From Lachnospiraceae bacterium (GTDB lineage: Bacteria > Bacillota > Clostridia > Lachnospirales > Lachnospiraceae), in assembly GCA_024690605.1 (NCBI GenBank), contig JAILOV010000038.1:1-64000 (forward strand): 64,000 bases of DNA, in the 5' to 3' direction. The translations under genes and the position numbers were made by a program. The notes under the pieces were generated by a model that saw only the letters and a list, made by a program, of their open reading frames with translations, had not been told where the DNA came from and searched no databases. Position 1 is the first letter of the stretch; the number at the start of each line of letters is the position of its first letter. Shown in pieces: positions 23,189 through 31,482 of this stretch.

Positions 23189-25555
23189 TCAGGATTTCTT
23201 TGCCAGATATCTCGCGGCGCTTTCGGTGTCCTTGACGAACACACCCTTGCCGGCATTTCCCAGAAGGGATTTGATCCGGCGCAGTTTTTCCGAAGACTCG
23301 CTGATGGCGATGACGAGCGGCTTTTCTCCGTCGTCGTCGGCTTCCTGCATGTCGTCCGTTTGGATGAGATCCTGCGGCAGATTCTTCATGAGGATCGATT
23401 CCAGCGCGTCATAGATGACCGGCTTGCTCAGATAATCGGAGAATCCTTCCCTGAGATAATTGTCGCGTGCGCCTACGATGGCATCCGCAGTGAGCGCGAT
23501 GATCGGCGTGTTTTCCGCGAGCCCCAGTTCCCTGATCTTTTCCAGCGTCTGCACGCCTGACATGCCGGGCATCATCTGATCGAGGAAGACGACATCAAAC
23601 GGTTCTTCACTGAGGAGACTGATGCATTCCTGTCCGGAATCCGCGGTGGTGACCCGGATCCGGGTGGCTTCCAGAAGCCCCGCGAACACCTCGAGGTTCA
23701 TGTCGTTGTCGTCGACCACGAGAATGCGGGCGGAGGGCGCGATCAGCGCCGGCCGGAATTCATCCGAATGCTCCCGGATCCGCAGGAGGTTCTGAGAGAA
23801 ATCCCCCACGGGCGTTTCGTCGACCGCGGCCTGCTTCATCGAGGCGGTAAAGGTGGTCCCTTTGCCATAGGTGCTCTTCACATCGATCGTGCCGTCCATC
23901 ATGCCGACCAGACGTCTCGTGATATTGAGTCCCAGCCCCGTGCCTTCGATATTCCGGTTCTTGTCCTCCTCCAGACGCTGGAAGGAGCCGAAGAGCTTGC
24001 CGAGATCCTCGTCCCGGATGCCGATCCCCGTGTCGGAGACGACGAGCCGGAGCATCTGCCCGGCTTTATCATAGGACACATCGATCGAGACGCTTCCCTG
24101 ATGCGTATATTTGATCGCGTTGTTGATGAGATTGAGCATGATCTGGCGGATCCGGATCTCATCCCCGAGCAGCACAGACGGGATGTCCTCCGAAACGGAG
24201 AGCCGGTATTCCAGTCCCTTGTCCTCGGCCTTTTTCATCGTCATGTTCACGACGTCGTTCATGACGGAGGAGAAGCTGTATTCCACGGGGATCAGCTCCA
24301 TTTTTCCCGATTCGATCTTGGAGAAATCCAGGATATCGTTGATGATGGACAGAAGTGTCTTGCCCGCGCTCCGGATGTCGAGCGCGTATTTTCGGATCCG
24401 GTCGCCCGGCGAGGATCGCAGGATCATCTCGTCCATGCCGATGATCGCGTTCATCGGTGTCCGGATCTCATGTGACATGTTGGCGAGGAAATCGCTCTTT
24501 GCCTTGTTGGACGCGTTCGCGGCGTCCTTTTCCAGTTCGAGCACCTTTCTCTCGTAGGCGGCCTTCTGCTCCTCGAGTTTCATCTCCTCCATGCGTCGGG
24601 CGTAGTCCTGCTCATTCTTGTGCCCGACGTTGTAGAATGCGGCGATCATGACGAAGATCAGCGCACAGATGATGATGGTGACGACCAGCTGGCTGCGCAC
24701 TTCCTCATAGAGCTCGCTGTCACTGACCACCATCACGACATACCAGTTGTTCGTGATGCTGTTGACGAACACGGTGCTCTTTTCGCCGTCGCAGGTGTAG
24801 GAGAAGCTGCCGGTATCGGCGGTCTTGATGGCATTCAGGAAGCCGGTTCCCTCCGGGCTGTCGGTGATGTTCGTCCCCTTTTTCTCTTCGTTCCGGTGGG
24901 CGATGATCAGGCCCGTCTCGTCGATGACAAAGCCATAGCCTTTTCCGTTGAGCGTCAGCTCCTTCATCATGGACTGGATGCCCTTGAGCTGCACATCCAG
25001 GGAGATGACATTCTGCTTGTCCGGCAGCATGCGGCTCACGGAAATGATCATGTTGCCGGTCTGCGCGTCGATGTAGGGCGGCACGAACACGACATCGCCG
25101 CCGCCCTGTTTGGCGATGATGTACCAGTCACGGGATCTCGGATCATAGCCTTCCGGCGGCTCCCAGTTGAGACCGTCCATGTATTTGCTCATGATGTAGC
25201 CGTAGAGACCCGTGTAGTTCTCGTTAAACTGATCCGAGACGTTGTTCGTCTCTTCAACCAGGAATTCGTGGATGCGGGCGGGGGTGCTGCCGCTGATCAG
25301 CATGTGATGCACGGAGTCCGCGGTGACGTGCAGCACGTTTTCCGCGGTGTTCAGATGATTGTCGATCATCGAGGAGATGTTGAGGATCCGGTCCTCGATG
25401 ACCGCGTTGGAATTGGAGACCGCAACGCTGTACATCAGCCTTGAGGTGTAGACGACCATGACGACGACGAACACGAACACAAGGATCAGCGGGACGAGCA
25501 TGCTGTATCTTTTGTGGCCGAATTCCTTTTCCGGTTTTGCGCTGACGTTGTCCAT
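23189..25555 (-). CDS. Hybrid sensor histidine kinase (dCache-HisKA-HATPase-REC)
   Basis: The 788-residue protein has an N-terminal helix (about 17-40), a double Cache sensor (about 45-285) with the typical [10 protein letters not shown] motif, a second helix (about 290-310), a coiled coil, then HisKA with phospho-acceptor His362 in [14 protein letters not shown]. The HATPase domain has the N box ([10 protein letters not shown]), G1 (DTGIGI) and G2 (GTGLGL). A receiver follows with acidic pair in VVDDND and phospho-acceptor Asp659 ([11 protein letters not shown]). About 60 residues follow the receiver without recognisable domain. It follows the DUF3798 lipoprotein gene by 6 bp, so the lipoprotein probably presents the ligand to this kinase. 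No separate response regulator is nearby. Confidence 0.93.
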   Translation of the reverse strand: MDNVSAKPEKEFGHKRYSMLVPLILVFVFVVVMVVYTSRLMYSVAVSNSNAVIEDRILNISSMIDNHLNTAENVLHVTADSVHHMLISGSTPARIHEFLVEETNNVSDQFNENYTGLYGYIMSKYMDGLNWEPPEGYDPRSRDWYIIAKQGGGDVVFVPPYIDAQTGNMIISVSRMLPDKQNVISLDVQLKGIQSMMKELTLNGKGYGFVIDETGLIIAHRNEEKKGTNITDSPEGTGFLNAIKTADTGSFSYTCDGEKSTVFVNSITNNWYVVMVVSDSELYEEVRSQLVVTIIICALIFVMIAAFYNVGHKNEQDYARRMEEMKLEEQKAAYERKVLELEKDAANASNKAKSDFLANMSHEIRTPMNAIIGMDEMILRSSPGDRIRKYALDIRSAGKTLLSIINDILDFSKIESGKMELIPVEYSFSSVMNDVVNMTMKKAEDKGLEYRLSVSEDIPSVLLGDEIRIRQIMLNLINNAIKYTHQGSVSIDVSYDKAGQMLRLVVSDTGIGIRDEDLGKLFGSFQRLEEDKNRNIEGTGLGLNITRRLVGMMDGTIDVKSTYGKGTTFTASMKQAAVDETPVGDFSQNLLRIREHSDEFRPALIAPSARILVVDDNDMNLEVFAGLLEATRIRVTTADSGQECISLLSEEPFDVVFLDQMMPGMSGVQTLEKIRELGLAENTPIIALTADAIVGARDNYLREGFSDYLSKPVIYDALESILMKNLPQDLIQTDDMQEADDDGEKPLVIAISESSEKLRRIKSLLGNAGKGVFVKDTESAARYLAKKS

Positions 25556-25561
25556 GCTGTC

Positions 25562-26863
25562 TCAGTTGATCGTGAAATATTCCTCGGGAACCTCGATCTT
25601 TGTCGCTCCCATGTAATGGCCGGGATCGCCCATGATATAGGTGTCCTGATAGATCAGGATCGTGTTGTCCGACCGTTTGCCGGTCTCGGCGTCCGTGTAG
25701 ACGGAGCCGTTCCAGCCGGCACCCGAGGAGAACACGCTGTAGGCCTTGGCCAGATCGTTGACGTCGTTGAGCTTGCTCTCGCCGAGGATGACGTTTCTCG
25801 CATGCTCCGCGAGACCGGCGGAAACCGCATAGCCATAGGAATAGGTCCAGGTGCCGAATCTTCCGGCGCCGCCCTTGTCGACGACGGCCTGTTCGACCCT
25901 GGCCGTGATCTTCTCAAAATCGCCCGCTTCCGCGGTGAGGTCGAGATCCAGCGCGCCGGGATAGCCCATTAGCGGGGAGGGCAGATCCGCCTCGATAAAA
26001 TAGCCGCCGCATTCCAGGAGCTTTTTGATGAGGGGCTCCGTGTGCGCGTCGTTGGTGCAGAAATAGGCGGAATTCTTGCCATATTTGTCCACCCACTCGG
26101 GAACATGCTGGGTGATATAGGACTGTGCGCCGGGAACGCCGACATCGGTCGTGGGGTCGGGAGCGGTCTCCATCTCGAATTTCATGCCGAACTCCTCACA
26201 CGCGGCTTTCATGATGGCGACGCGGCGGGCGACGGTCTCATAGGAAAGGTGGCGCGGGAAGGAGATGTGGACAAAGGTGTCGCATCCCAGCTCTTGTGCG
26301 GTGCGGATGATGAGATAGCCGCGGTTGACGAAATCGCAGTTGACCACCAGATCGGATACCGGGCTGATGTCGGAGAAATCCTCGTAGGCTTCGCCGGCGA
26401 TGCAGAGGATGTCGGGGCGTTTCTCCCTGACCTGGCGGAAGGCCTCCGCCGTTCCGTCCACCGCCTGATTGACGATGATCGCTTTCATGTCCGGATCATC
26501 GGCGAGATTCACGATCGTCTGGACCGTGGTGTCAAGCTCTTCGGTGAAGTTGTCGGGGTAGATGGCGAGCGTCACCATGTCCTCACCGTATTTGGCCTGA
26601 AAAGCCTCGGCGCCCCGTCTGTCGTCCTCGGACTGGGAAAAGGAGCCCGTCACGATGCCGATATGAAAGCTGTCTCCCGAGGGCTCTTCGGGAGCCACCT
26701 CCGCGGGTTCCGCGGGGCTTTCGGCCGGTGCTTCGGCCGTTTCCTCCGGCGCCGCGACGGGTGTGTCACTGCCGCTGCCGGTCGTGCTCTGCGCTGAGCC
26801 GCAGGCAGCCGTTGTGAGGATCAGAGCACATGCGAGAAGTACGCTCGTCAGTTTTTTCTTCAT
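25562..26863 (-). CDS. DUF3798 substrate-binding-like lipoprotein
   Basis: The 433-residue protein begins with a lipoprotein signal peptide (LILTTAACGS, lipid-anchored Cys21), then an acidic Ala/Pro/Glu-rich tether (about 25-62), then a periplasmic-binding-protein-like fold starting FHIGIVTGSFSQSEDD. The pieces NVNCDFVNRGY-like, HISFPRHLSYETVARR and YTFCTND-like match the DUF3798 family, which has a two-lobed binding fold. The ligand is unknown. It is the first gene of an operon with the hybrid kinase, whose start is 6 bp downstream. The leader carries a perfect 8-bp hairpin stem. Confidence 0.85.
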   Translation of the reverse strand: MKKKLTSVLLACALILTTAACGSAQSTTGSGSDTPVAAPEETAEAPAESPAEPAEVAPEEPSGDSFHIGIVTGSFSQSEDDRRGAEAFQAKYGEDMVTLAIYPDNFTEELDTTVQTIVNLADDPDMKAIIVNQAVDGTAEAFRQVREKRPDILCIAGEAYEDFSDISPVSDLVVNCDFVNRGYLIIRTAQELGCDTFVHISFPRHLSYETVARRVAIMKAACEEFGMKFEMETAPDPTTDVGVPGAQSYITQHVPEWVDKYGKNSAYFCTNDAHTEPLIKKLLECGGYFIEADLPSPLMGYPGALDLDLTAEAGDFEKITARVEQAVVDKGGAGRFGTWTYSYGYAVSAGLAEHARNVILGESKLNDVNDLAKAYSVFSSGAGWNGSVYTDAETGKRSDNTILIYQDTYIMGDPGHYMGATKIEVPEEYFTIN

Positions 26864-26891
26864 AAAAGTCCCCGTATCTGTTGTTGCGGTC

Positions 26892-26920
26892 GCTCATGCA
26901 GACGGAAACGGCGCATGAGC
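26892..26920 (-). other. Hairpin in the leader of the lipoprotein-kinase operon
   Basis: GCTCATGC pairs perfectly with GCATGAGC around a 13-nt loop, 29-57 nt upstream of the lipoprotein ATG and downstream of its promoter. It lacks a T-run, so it is more likely an mRNA-stabilising or regulatory hairpin than a terminator. Confidence 0.6.
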
Positions 26921-26938
26921 TTTGAAACCCGGCTATTT

Positions 26939-26967
26939 ATTATACATGAATTCCGCGCTCTTTACAA
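26939..26967 (-). promoter_or_regulatory. Promoter of the DUF3798-kinase operon
   Basis: On the minus strand TTGTAA, 17 bp and a perfect TATAAT are found. The start would be near 26932, giving a leader of about 70 nt that contains the 26892-26920 hairpin. Confidence 0.75.
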
Positions 26968-26994
26968 TGGCGCGGTCACGCGGACAGTGGGGTT

Positions 26995-27023
26995 TTGACT
27001 TTATGCGGGATTTGATATACGAT
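26995..27023 (+). promoter_or_regulatory. Promoter of pfkA
   Basis: TTGACT (26995-27000), 17 bp, then TACGAT (27018-27023). It is back to back with the leftward lipoprotein promoter 28 bp away. The predicted start near 27030 gives a leader of about 47 nt. Confidence 0.7.
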
Positions 27024-27076
27024 AGACGGGAAGTTTCGGGTCGCGGCGATGCGACGGACGTTAATGGAGAGGCATT

Positions 27077-28045
27077 ATGGCGAAAAAAGTGAAGACGATC
27101 GGCGTTCTCACAAGCGGCGGTGACGCGCCGGGCATGAACGCGGCGATCCGCGCGGTCACACGCAAGGCGATCGACAACGGACTCGCGGTCAAGGGCATCA
27201 AAAAAGGTTATCAGGGACTGCTCAACGAGGAGATCATCGATCTGGAGCGGCACAGCGTCGCGGATCTTTCCCAGCGCGGCGGCACGATCCTCGGGACGGC
27301 GAGATGCATGGAATTCAAGACCGAAGAGGGCCAGCAAAAGGCGGCAGATGTCTGCAGGAAGCACGGGATCGACGGGATCGTGGTGATCGGCGGCGACGGC
27401 TCCTATCGAGGCGCGCAGGCGCTCGCCAGACACGGCGTCAACACGATCGGGATGCCGGGCACGATCGATCTGGATATTGCCTGCACGGACTACACGATCG
27501 GCTTTGATACGGCGATCAACACCGCGATGCAGGCGATCGACAAGGTCCGTGACACCTCGTCTTCTCATGAACGCTGCTCGATCGTCGAGGTCATGGGGCG
27601 CCATGCCGGCTACATCGCACTCTGGTGCGGACTGGCGACCGGCGCGGACGACATTCTGATCCCGGAGAAATACGACTTTAACGAGCAGAGCATCATCGAC
27701 AACATCGTGCGCAACCGCAAACGCGGGCACACGCATCACATCATCGTCAACGCGGAGGGCATCGGTCACTCCACCTCCATGGCCAAGCGCATCGAGGCGG
27801 CGACCGGTATGGAGACCCGCGCGACGATCCTGGGCTACATGCAGCGCGGCGGATCGCCGACCTGCAAGGACAGGTTCTATGCGGCGATCATGGGATGCTA
27901 TGCGGCCGATATCATCGCCGAGGGCAAGTCCAATCGCGTGGTGGCCTATAAGAACGGCGAGTTTACGGATTTTGACATCGAGGAAGCCCTTTCCATGGAG
28001 AAGAGCATCAGCGAATATCAGTACCGCATGTCAAAGATCCTGTGA
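27077..28045 (+). CDS. pfkA: ATP-dependent 6-phosphofructokinase
   Basis: Phosphofructokinase turns fructose 6-phosphate and ATP into fructose 1,6-bisphosphate in glycolysis. The 322-residue length is standard. Diagnostic motifs are GGDAPGMNAAIRA at the N-terminus, GGDGSYRGA (ATP site), PGTIDLDIACTDYTIGFDTA with the catalytic Asp of T-I-D, and VEVMGRHAGY. The usual GTIDND reads GTIDLD here, a change that I have seen in Clostridia but cannot verify. GGAGAGG precedes the ATG. Its stop codon overlaps a GTG start of the downstream methyltransferase gene, suggesting co-translation. Confidence 0.95.
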   Translation: MAKKVKTIGVLTSGGDAPGMNAAIRAVTRKAIDNGLAVKGIKKGYQGLLNEEIIDLERHSVADLSQRGGTILGTARCMEFKTEEGQQKAADVCRKHGIDGIVVIGGDGSYRGAQALARHGVNTIGMPGTIDLDIACTDYTIGFDTAINTAMQAIDKVRDTSSSHERCSIVEVMGRHAGYIALWCGLATGADDILIPEKYDFNEQSIIDNIVRNRKRGHTHHIIVNAEGIGHSTSMAKRIEAATGMETRATILGYMQRGGSPTCKDRFYAAIMGCYAADIIAEGKSNRVVAYKNGEFTDFDIEEALSMEKSISEYQYRMSKIL

Positions 28046-28857
28046 TCACGGCGGCCGTGCCTGTTTTGACATCGACAACCAACCGGCACATCCGCGCGGT
28101 ATCGGCGCTGATCAAAAAACGCGCGGAGCGGGAAAAAGAGAACGCCTTTGTCATTGAGGGGCTGCGTATGCTGCGGGAGGCACCCGCGGAGCGCATGTGC
28201 GAGCTCTATGTGACAGAGGCGTTTTATGCTGCCTTAAGCCCGGAGGACCGGCGGCGCATTGACGCGCTTGCCTGCGAAAGATTCACCGTCACGGAGGAGG
28301 TGATGCGCAGACTCTCCGATACGGTGCATCCGCAGGGGGTTCTCGGTGTGGTCTCCATGAAGAAATGCGATCCCGCCGGACTTTTTGATGCGGGGAAAGC
28401 GGTGCCGCTTCTGCTGGTGCTGGAGAATCTGCAGGATCCCGGCAATCTGGGGACGATCCTGCGCGCCGGAGAGGGCGCCGGGGTGACCGGTGTGCTGCTG
28501 GCCGGAGATACGGCCGATCCCTACAATCCCAAGGTCGTGCGCGGCACCATGGGGGCGATCTTCCGTGTGCCGTTTCTGCGGTTTGCGGACATCGGGGAGG
28601 CGGCGGTGCTCCTGAAGAAGCGGGGGATCCGGACCTATGCGGCGGATCTGTCCGGGACGAAAAACTATGATGCCTGCGACTATCGGGATGCCGTGGCGTT
28701 CTTTATCGGCAACGAGGGCGCCGGACTCTCTGAAGAGGCGCGAAGGGTCGCGGACGAGCGGATCCTCATTCCGATGGCGGGCGCGGTCGAATCGCTCAAC
28801 GCGGGCATCGCGGCGGCCGTTCTCACCTTTGAGGCGGCGAGGCAGCGGCGCGGCTGA
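28042..28857 (+). CDS. SpoU-family RNA 2'-O-methyltransferase
   Basis: The 271-residue protein belongs to the SPOUT class and should methylate 2'-hydroxyls of rRNA or tRNA using SAM. An N-terminal substrate-binding part (RAEREKENAFVIEGLRMLRE) precedes the SpoU core: ENLQDPGNLGTILRAGEGAGV, NPKVVRGTMGAIFRVP, FFIGNEGAGLSEEA and the C-terminal knot IPMAGAVESLNAGIAAAVL. The layout is like RlmB/TsnR-type enzymes, but the target nucleotide is not visible. The GTG start at 28042 overlaps the pfkA stop (GTGA). It ends 3 bp from the leftward SGNH gene. Confidence 0.9.
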   Translation: MITAAVPVLTSTTNRHIRAVSALIKKRAEREKENAFVIEGLRMLREAPAERMCELYVTEAFYAALSPEDRRRIDALACERFTVTEEVMRRLSDTVHPQGVLGVVSMKKCDPAGLFDAGKAVPLLLVLENLQDPGNLGTILRAGEGAGVTGVLLAGDTADPYNPKVVRGTMGAIFRVPFLRFADIGEAAVLLKKRGIRTYAADLSGTKNYDACDYRDAVAFFIGNEGAGLSEEARRVADERILIPMAGAVESLNAGIAAAVLTFEAARQRRG

Positions 28858-28860
28858 GCG

Positions 28861-29943
28861 TCAGCGCGGAGACAGGACCCCGTCGAGATCGCAGTCTTCG
28901 ATGATCACCCGCAGGCGGCCGATCGATGCGCGCATGGCCTCCGGATCCGTGATCTCGTGCGTGCCGTCCGCAAAGCTTTCTGTCATCATTCGGTTGACTT
29001 CGGGCCGGAAATGGATCTCGTCCATATAGCCGCCGTCAATGTTCGTGATGATCTCCTCCATATCCTGAAAAGTAAAGACACGCACGTTGTCCGCGGAGAG
29101 CAGGGTCTCCGCGAGGAACTGCTCCTGTGACAGCGTCGCTTCCAGATGGTTCTCCCGGATGGCGTTGTGCCAGTAGAGCACCGAGTAGGGCGGGAAGAAG
29201 AAAAAGAATTCCGTCTCCGGATGGGCCTCGACGAAGGGCAGGAGATTTTCGCGCAGATTGCGTTCGGTGCCCGACAGGTAGGCGTCCGCGGGGGTCTCCT
29301 GCGGGACGGCGGCCGGCTCCTCATAGCGGGACAGGATCCAGTCCAGCGTGTAATACATGTCATCCTCCCAGTCCGTCATGTAGATGCGGTTTAGGGGCGT
29401 CGCCTCCCGTTCCGCGGCCGGGCGCAGACAGTACTCCAGCAGCACGCGCATGTTCCAGAGGTACCGGACATCGTTGAAGGGATTCCGGTCATAGAGCTCC
29501 TCGGGGTAGGGGTATTTGACCTCCTCCGTTTCCGCCGTCCAGGTGGCGGGATCCAGAGCGATGAAGACCCGGCGGATCCCGCCGGTCCGCGCGCTCTTGC
29601 CGCTGTAGACGGCCTCCAGGATCCGGCGGATATCGTGGGGATAGGCGCCGTTCATGGTGAGCTTCAGCGTCCGGAGGCTGTCCGGGAAACAGCGGGCAAA
29701 ATCATCGGTGTCGAAATTCATGGTCATGGAGGAGCCGGTGATGACCGCGTCAAAGGCAAAGCGTTCCGCCATGCCGATATTCTGCGAGAGCTGGTTGTCG
29801 ATCACATAGGGAAACGCGTCGAGGGGATCGTGGTAGCGGAAGAACGGATCGATGACCGCGACGATCGCGGAGACCGCGATGAGTCCAGCCGCCGTGATGG
29901 CCGCGAAGATCCGGATGAATTTTTTTGCCTGTCGAGGATTCAT
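28861..29943 (-). CDS. SGNH/AlgX-like acyl-transfer partner protein
   Basis: The 360-residue protein has one N-terminal membrane helix (about 9-30) and an outside domain. VITGSSMTMNFD (about 66-77) carries a Ser in the position of the SGNH-hydrolase nucleophile, and MDEIHFRPEVNRMM near the end carries the D-x-x-H pair. This is the arrangement of AlgX/AlgJ/DltD-like proteins that pass acetyl or acyl groups onto polysaccharides after a MBOAT protein moves them across the membrane. A MBOAT gene is directly upstream (41 bp), supporting the pairing. It has no SD and a -10 box 7 nt before its ATG. Confidence 0.82.
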   Translation of the reverse strand: MNPRQAKKFIRIFAAITAAGLIAVSAIVAVIDPFFRYHDPLDAFPYVIDNQLSQNIGMAERFAFDAVITGSSMTMNFDTDDFARCFPDSLRTLKLTMNGAYPHDIRRILEAVYSGKSARTGGIRRVFIALDPATWTAETEEVKYPYPEELYDRNPFNDVRYLWNMRVLLEYCLRPAAEREATPLNRIYMTDWEDDMYYTLDWILSRYEEPAAVPQETPADAYLSGTERNLRENLLPFVEAHPETEFFFFFPPYSVLYWHNAIRENHLEATLSQEQFLAETLLSADNVRVFTFQDMEEIITNIDGGYMDEIHFRPEVNRMMTESFADGTHEITDPEAMRASIGRLRVIIEDCDLDGVLSPR

Positions 29944-29950
29944 ATCGCTT

Positions 29951-29978
29951 GTTATAATATCGCTTGGTACTATATCAA
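29951..29978 (-). promoter_or_regulatory. Leaderless-type promoter of the SGNH gene
   Basis: On the minus strand TTGATA, a 16-bp spacer and TATAAC end exactly 7 nt before the ATG at 29941-29943. Transcription would start at or next to the A of ATG and no SD is present. A 10-bp direct repeat (CAAGCGATAT, 15 bp apart) overlaps the -10 box and the start codon. Confidence 0.55.
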
Positions 29979-29984
29979 CCGTTA

Positions 29985-31412
29985 TTAAAAGTCAAAATAC
30001 AGGAAGCTGCTGACCTCGCCGAAGGACAGCACGCACCACAGGAACAGGAACGCCGTGAGGACGGCAACGCCCACCGTGTGCGGAGGACGGTCACTGTCCG
30101 CGGGCCCGGCGAACCGGTCGGTCAGCCGTTCCGCGTCCGGCAGCAGGAAGGCGAAGAGGGCACATGCGCCGAGCAGCAGCCACAGGCAGATGATCCCGCC
30201 GGTGCGCACATCGCGAACGCCGAGCACCTTGAGCGGATACCAGAATTCATTCATCAGATAGGGACTGATGAACCGGTCGTGAAGTTTGAACCAGGGCTTG
30301 TCGAAGATCCTGCGCAGCACGAGCAGCGCGTCCGCGACCGTCTCCGCGCGGAAGAAGATCCAGGCGAGCGTCACGAAGATCCAGGTCAGGACCTGCTTGA
30401 CCGGGCGGGGCAGAGGGAGCGGCCGGGGCAGGAGCCTTTCGAGGCAGGAGGCGACGCCGTGCATCGCGCCCCAGATGAGGAAGTTTACCGTGTTGCCGTG
30501 CCAGAGCCCGGAGAGCAGGAAGACGATCATCGTGTTGGCGAGGGTCCGGAGCTTCCCCCGGCGGCTGCCGCCGAGCGGGATATAGACATAGCGGGTGAAG
30601 AAATCGGTGAGGGTGATGTGCCAGCGCCGCCAGAATTCGGAGATCCGTGCCGCGCAGTAGGGCCGGTCAAAATTGCGTGGCAGGTCAAAGCCCAGCATCC
30701 GGGCAGCGGCGCGCCCCATGTCACAGTAGCCGCTGAAATCGAAATAGATCTGGAAGGAATAGCTGATCGCGGCGAGCAGTGCCTCCATCCAGAGGAGATC
30801 GCCCGGCGCGTCATAGGCGTGGTTGACGGCGGGAGCGAGCCGGTCGGCCAGGAGCACCTTTTTGGAGAGGCCGAGCACAAAAAGAAACAGTGCGCCGGCA
30901 AAGCGCTCCGCGGTCAGCGCGGTCTTCGCCGCACGTGCCTCCTGCTCCCGGAAATCGGGATACCGCATGATCGGACCCTGCAGGAGCTTTGGGAAGAAGA
31001 AGACATAGAGCAGATAATCGGTAAAGCCGCAGTCGTCGATCTCGCCGCGGCGGGCGTTCGCGAGAAAGGAGATCAGGGAAAAGGTCGTAAAGGAGACCGC
31101 GACCGGAAAGAAGGGGGAGACATATTTGAAGCAGGCGAGCGTGCCGACGAGGATGAGGATCATCCCGCCGTACAGGAAGCGCGCACGGGGCAGGAGAAGA
31201 TAAAAGAGATAGCCGCAGAGCGCCTGGATGAGGAGCACGGCGAAGTTGCGCAGGCCGAAGGAGAGGTAGAACAGGAGCGAACAGACGACAAGGAAACCCC
31301 GGCGGACGGCTGCGGCATGTTCTCCGGTCAGGCGACGCAGCAGTTCGAAGCCCGCGACAGCGACCGGCAGGAAGAAAAAGACAAATTCATAACTGGGGAA
31401 TGTCAGTTGCAT
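29985..31412 (-). CDS. MBOAT O-acyltransferase (AlgI/DltB-like)
   Basis: The 475-residue protein has about 11 transmembrane helices and matches the membrane-bound O-acyltransferase family. Landmarks are the FFPKLLQGPIMRYPDF segment, YFDFSGYCDMGRA, the catalytic-region LLSGLWHGNTVNFLIWGAMHG with the family His in GLWHG, and the final GEVSSFLYFDF. It should move an acyl group (often acetyl) from the cytoplasm to an outside acceptor. The SGNH-like partner gene follows it, so the two likely modify an exopolysaccharide or wall polymer. It is divergent from dnaE; the dnaE TATAAT lies 3 bp upstream of its ATG. Confidence 0.9.
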   Translation of the reverse strand: MQLTFPSYEFVFFFLPVAVAGFELLRRLTGEHAAAVRRGFLVVCSLLFYLSFGLRNFAVLLIQALCGYLFYLLLPRARFLYGGMILILVGTLACFKYVSPFFPVAVSFTTFSLISFLANARRGEIDDCGFTDYLLYVFFFPKLLQGPIMRYPDFREQEARAAKTALTAERFAGALFLFVLGLSKKVLLADRLAPAVNHAYDAPGDLLWMEALLAAISYSFQIYFDFSGYCDMGRAAARMLGFDLPRNFDRPYCAARISEFWRRWHITLTDFFTRYVYIPLGGSRRGKLRTLANTMIVFLLSGLWHGNTVNFLIWGAMHGVASCLERLLPRPLPLPRPVKQVLTWIFVTLAWIFFRAETVADALLVLRRIFDKPWFKLHDRFISPYLMNEFWYPLKVLGVRDVRTGGIICLWLLLGACALFAFLLPDAERLTDRFAGPADSDRPPHTVGVAVLTAFLFLWCVLSFGEVSSFLYFDF

Positions 31413-31482
31413 GCTATAATAGTATCATGAATATCCGTATCATGAAACATCTCGCGGCGAAACACGGAGAGAAGCGGTAGAC

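Noticed and set aside
23165..23191. TGACCGG...CCGGTCA hairpin between the GGDEF and kinase genes
   Set aside because: Covers both stop codons but lacks a clear T-run on either strand; too weak to call a terminator.
29964..31430. Rightward 488-codon frame antisense to the MBOAT gene
   Set aside because: Glu/Gln-rich shadow of a membrane protein; no SD.
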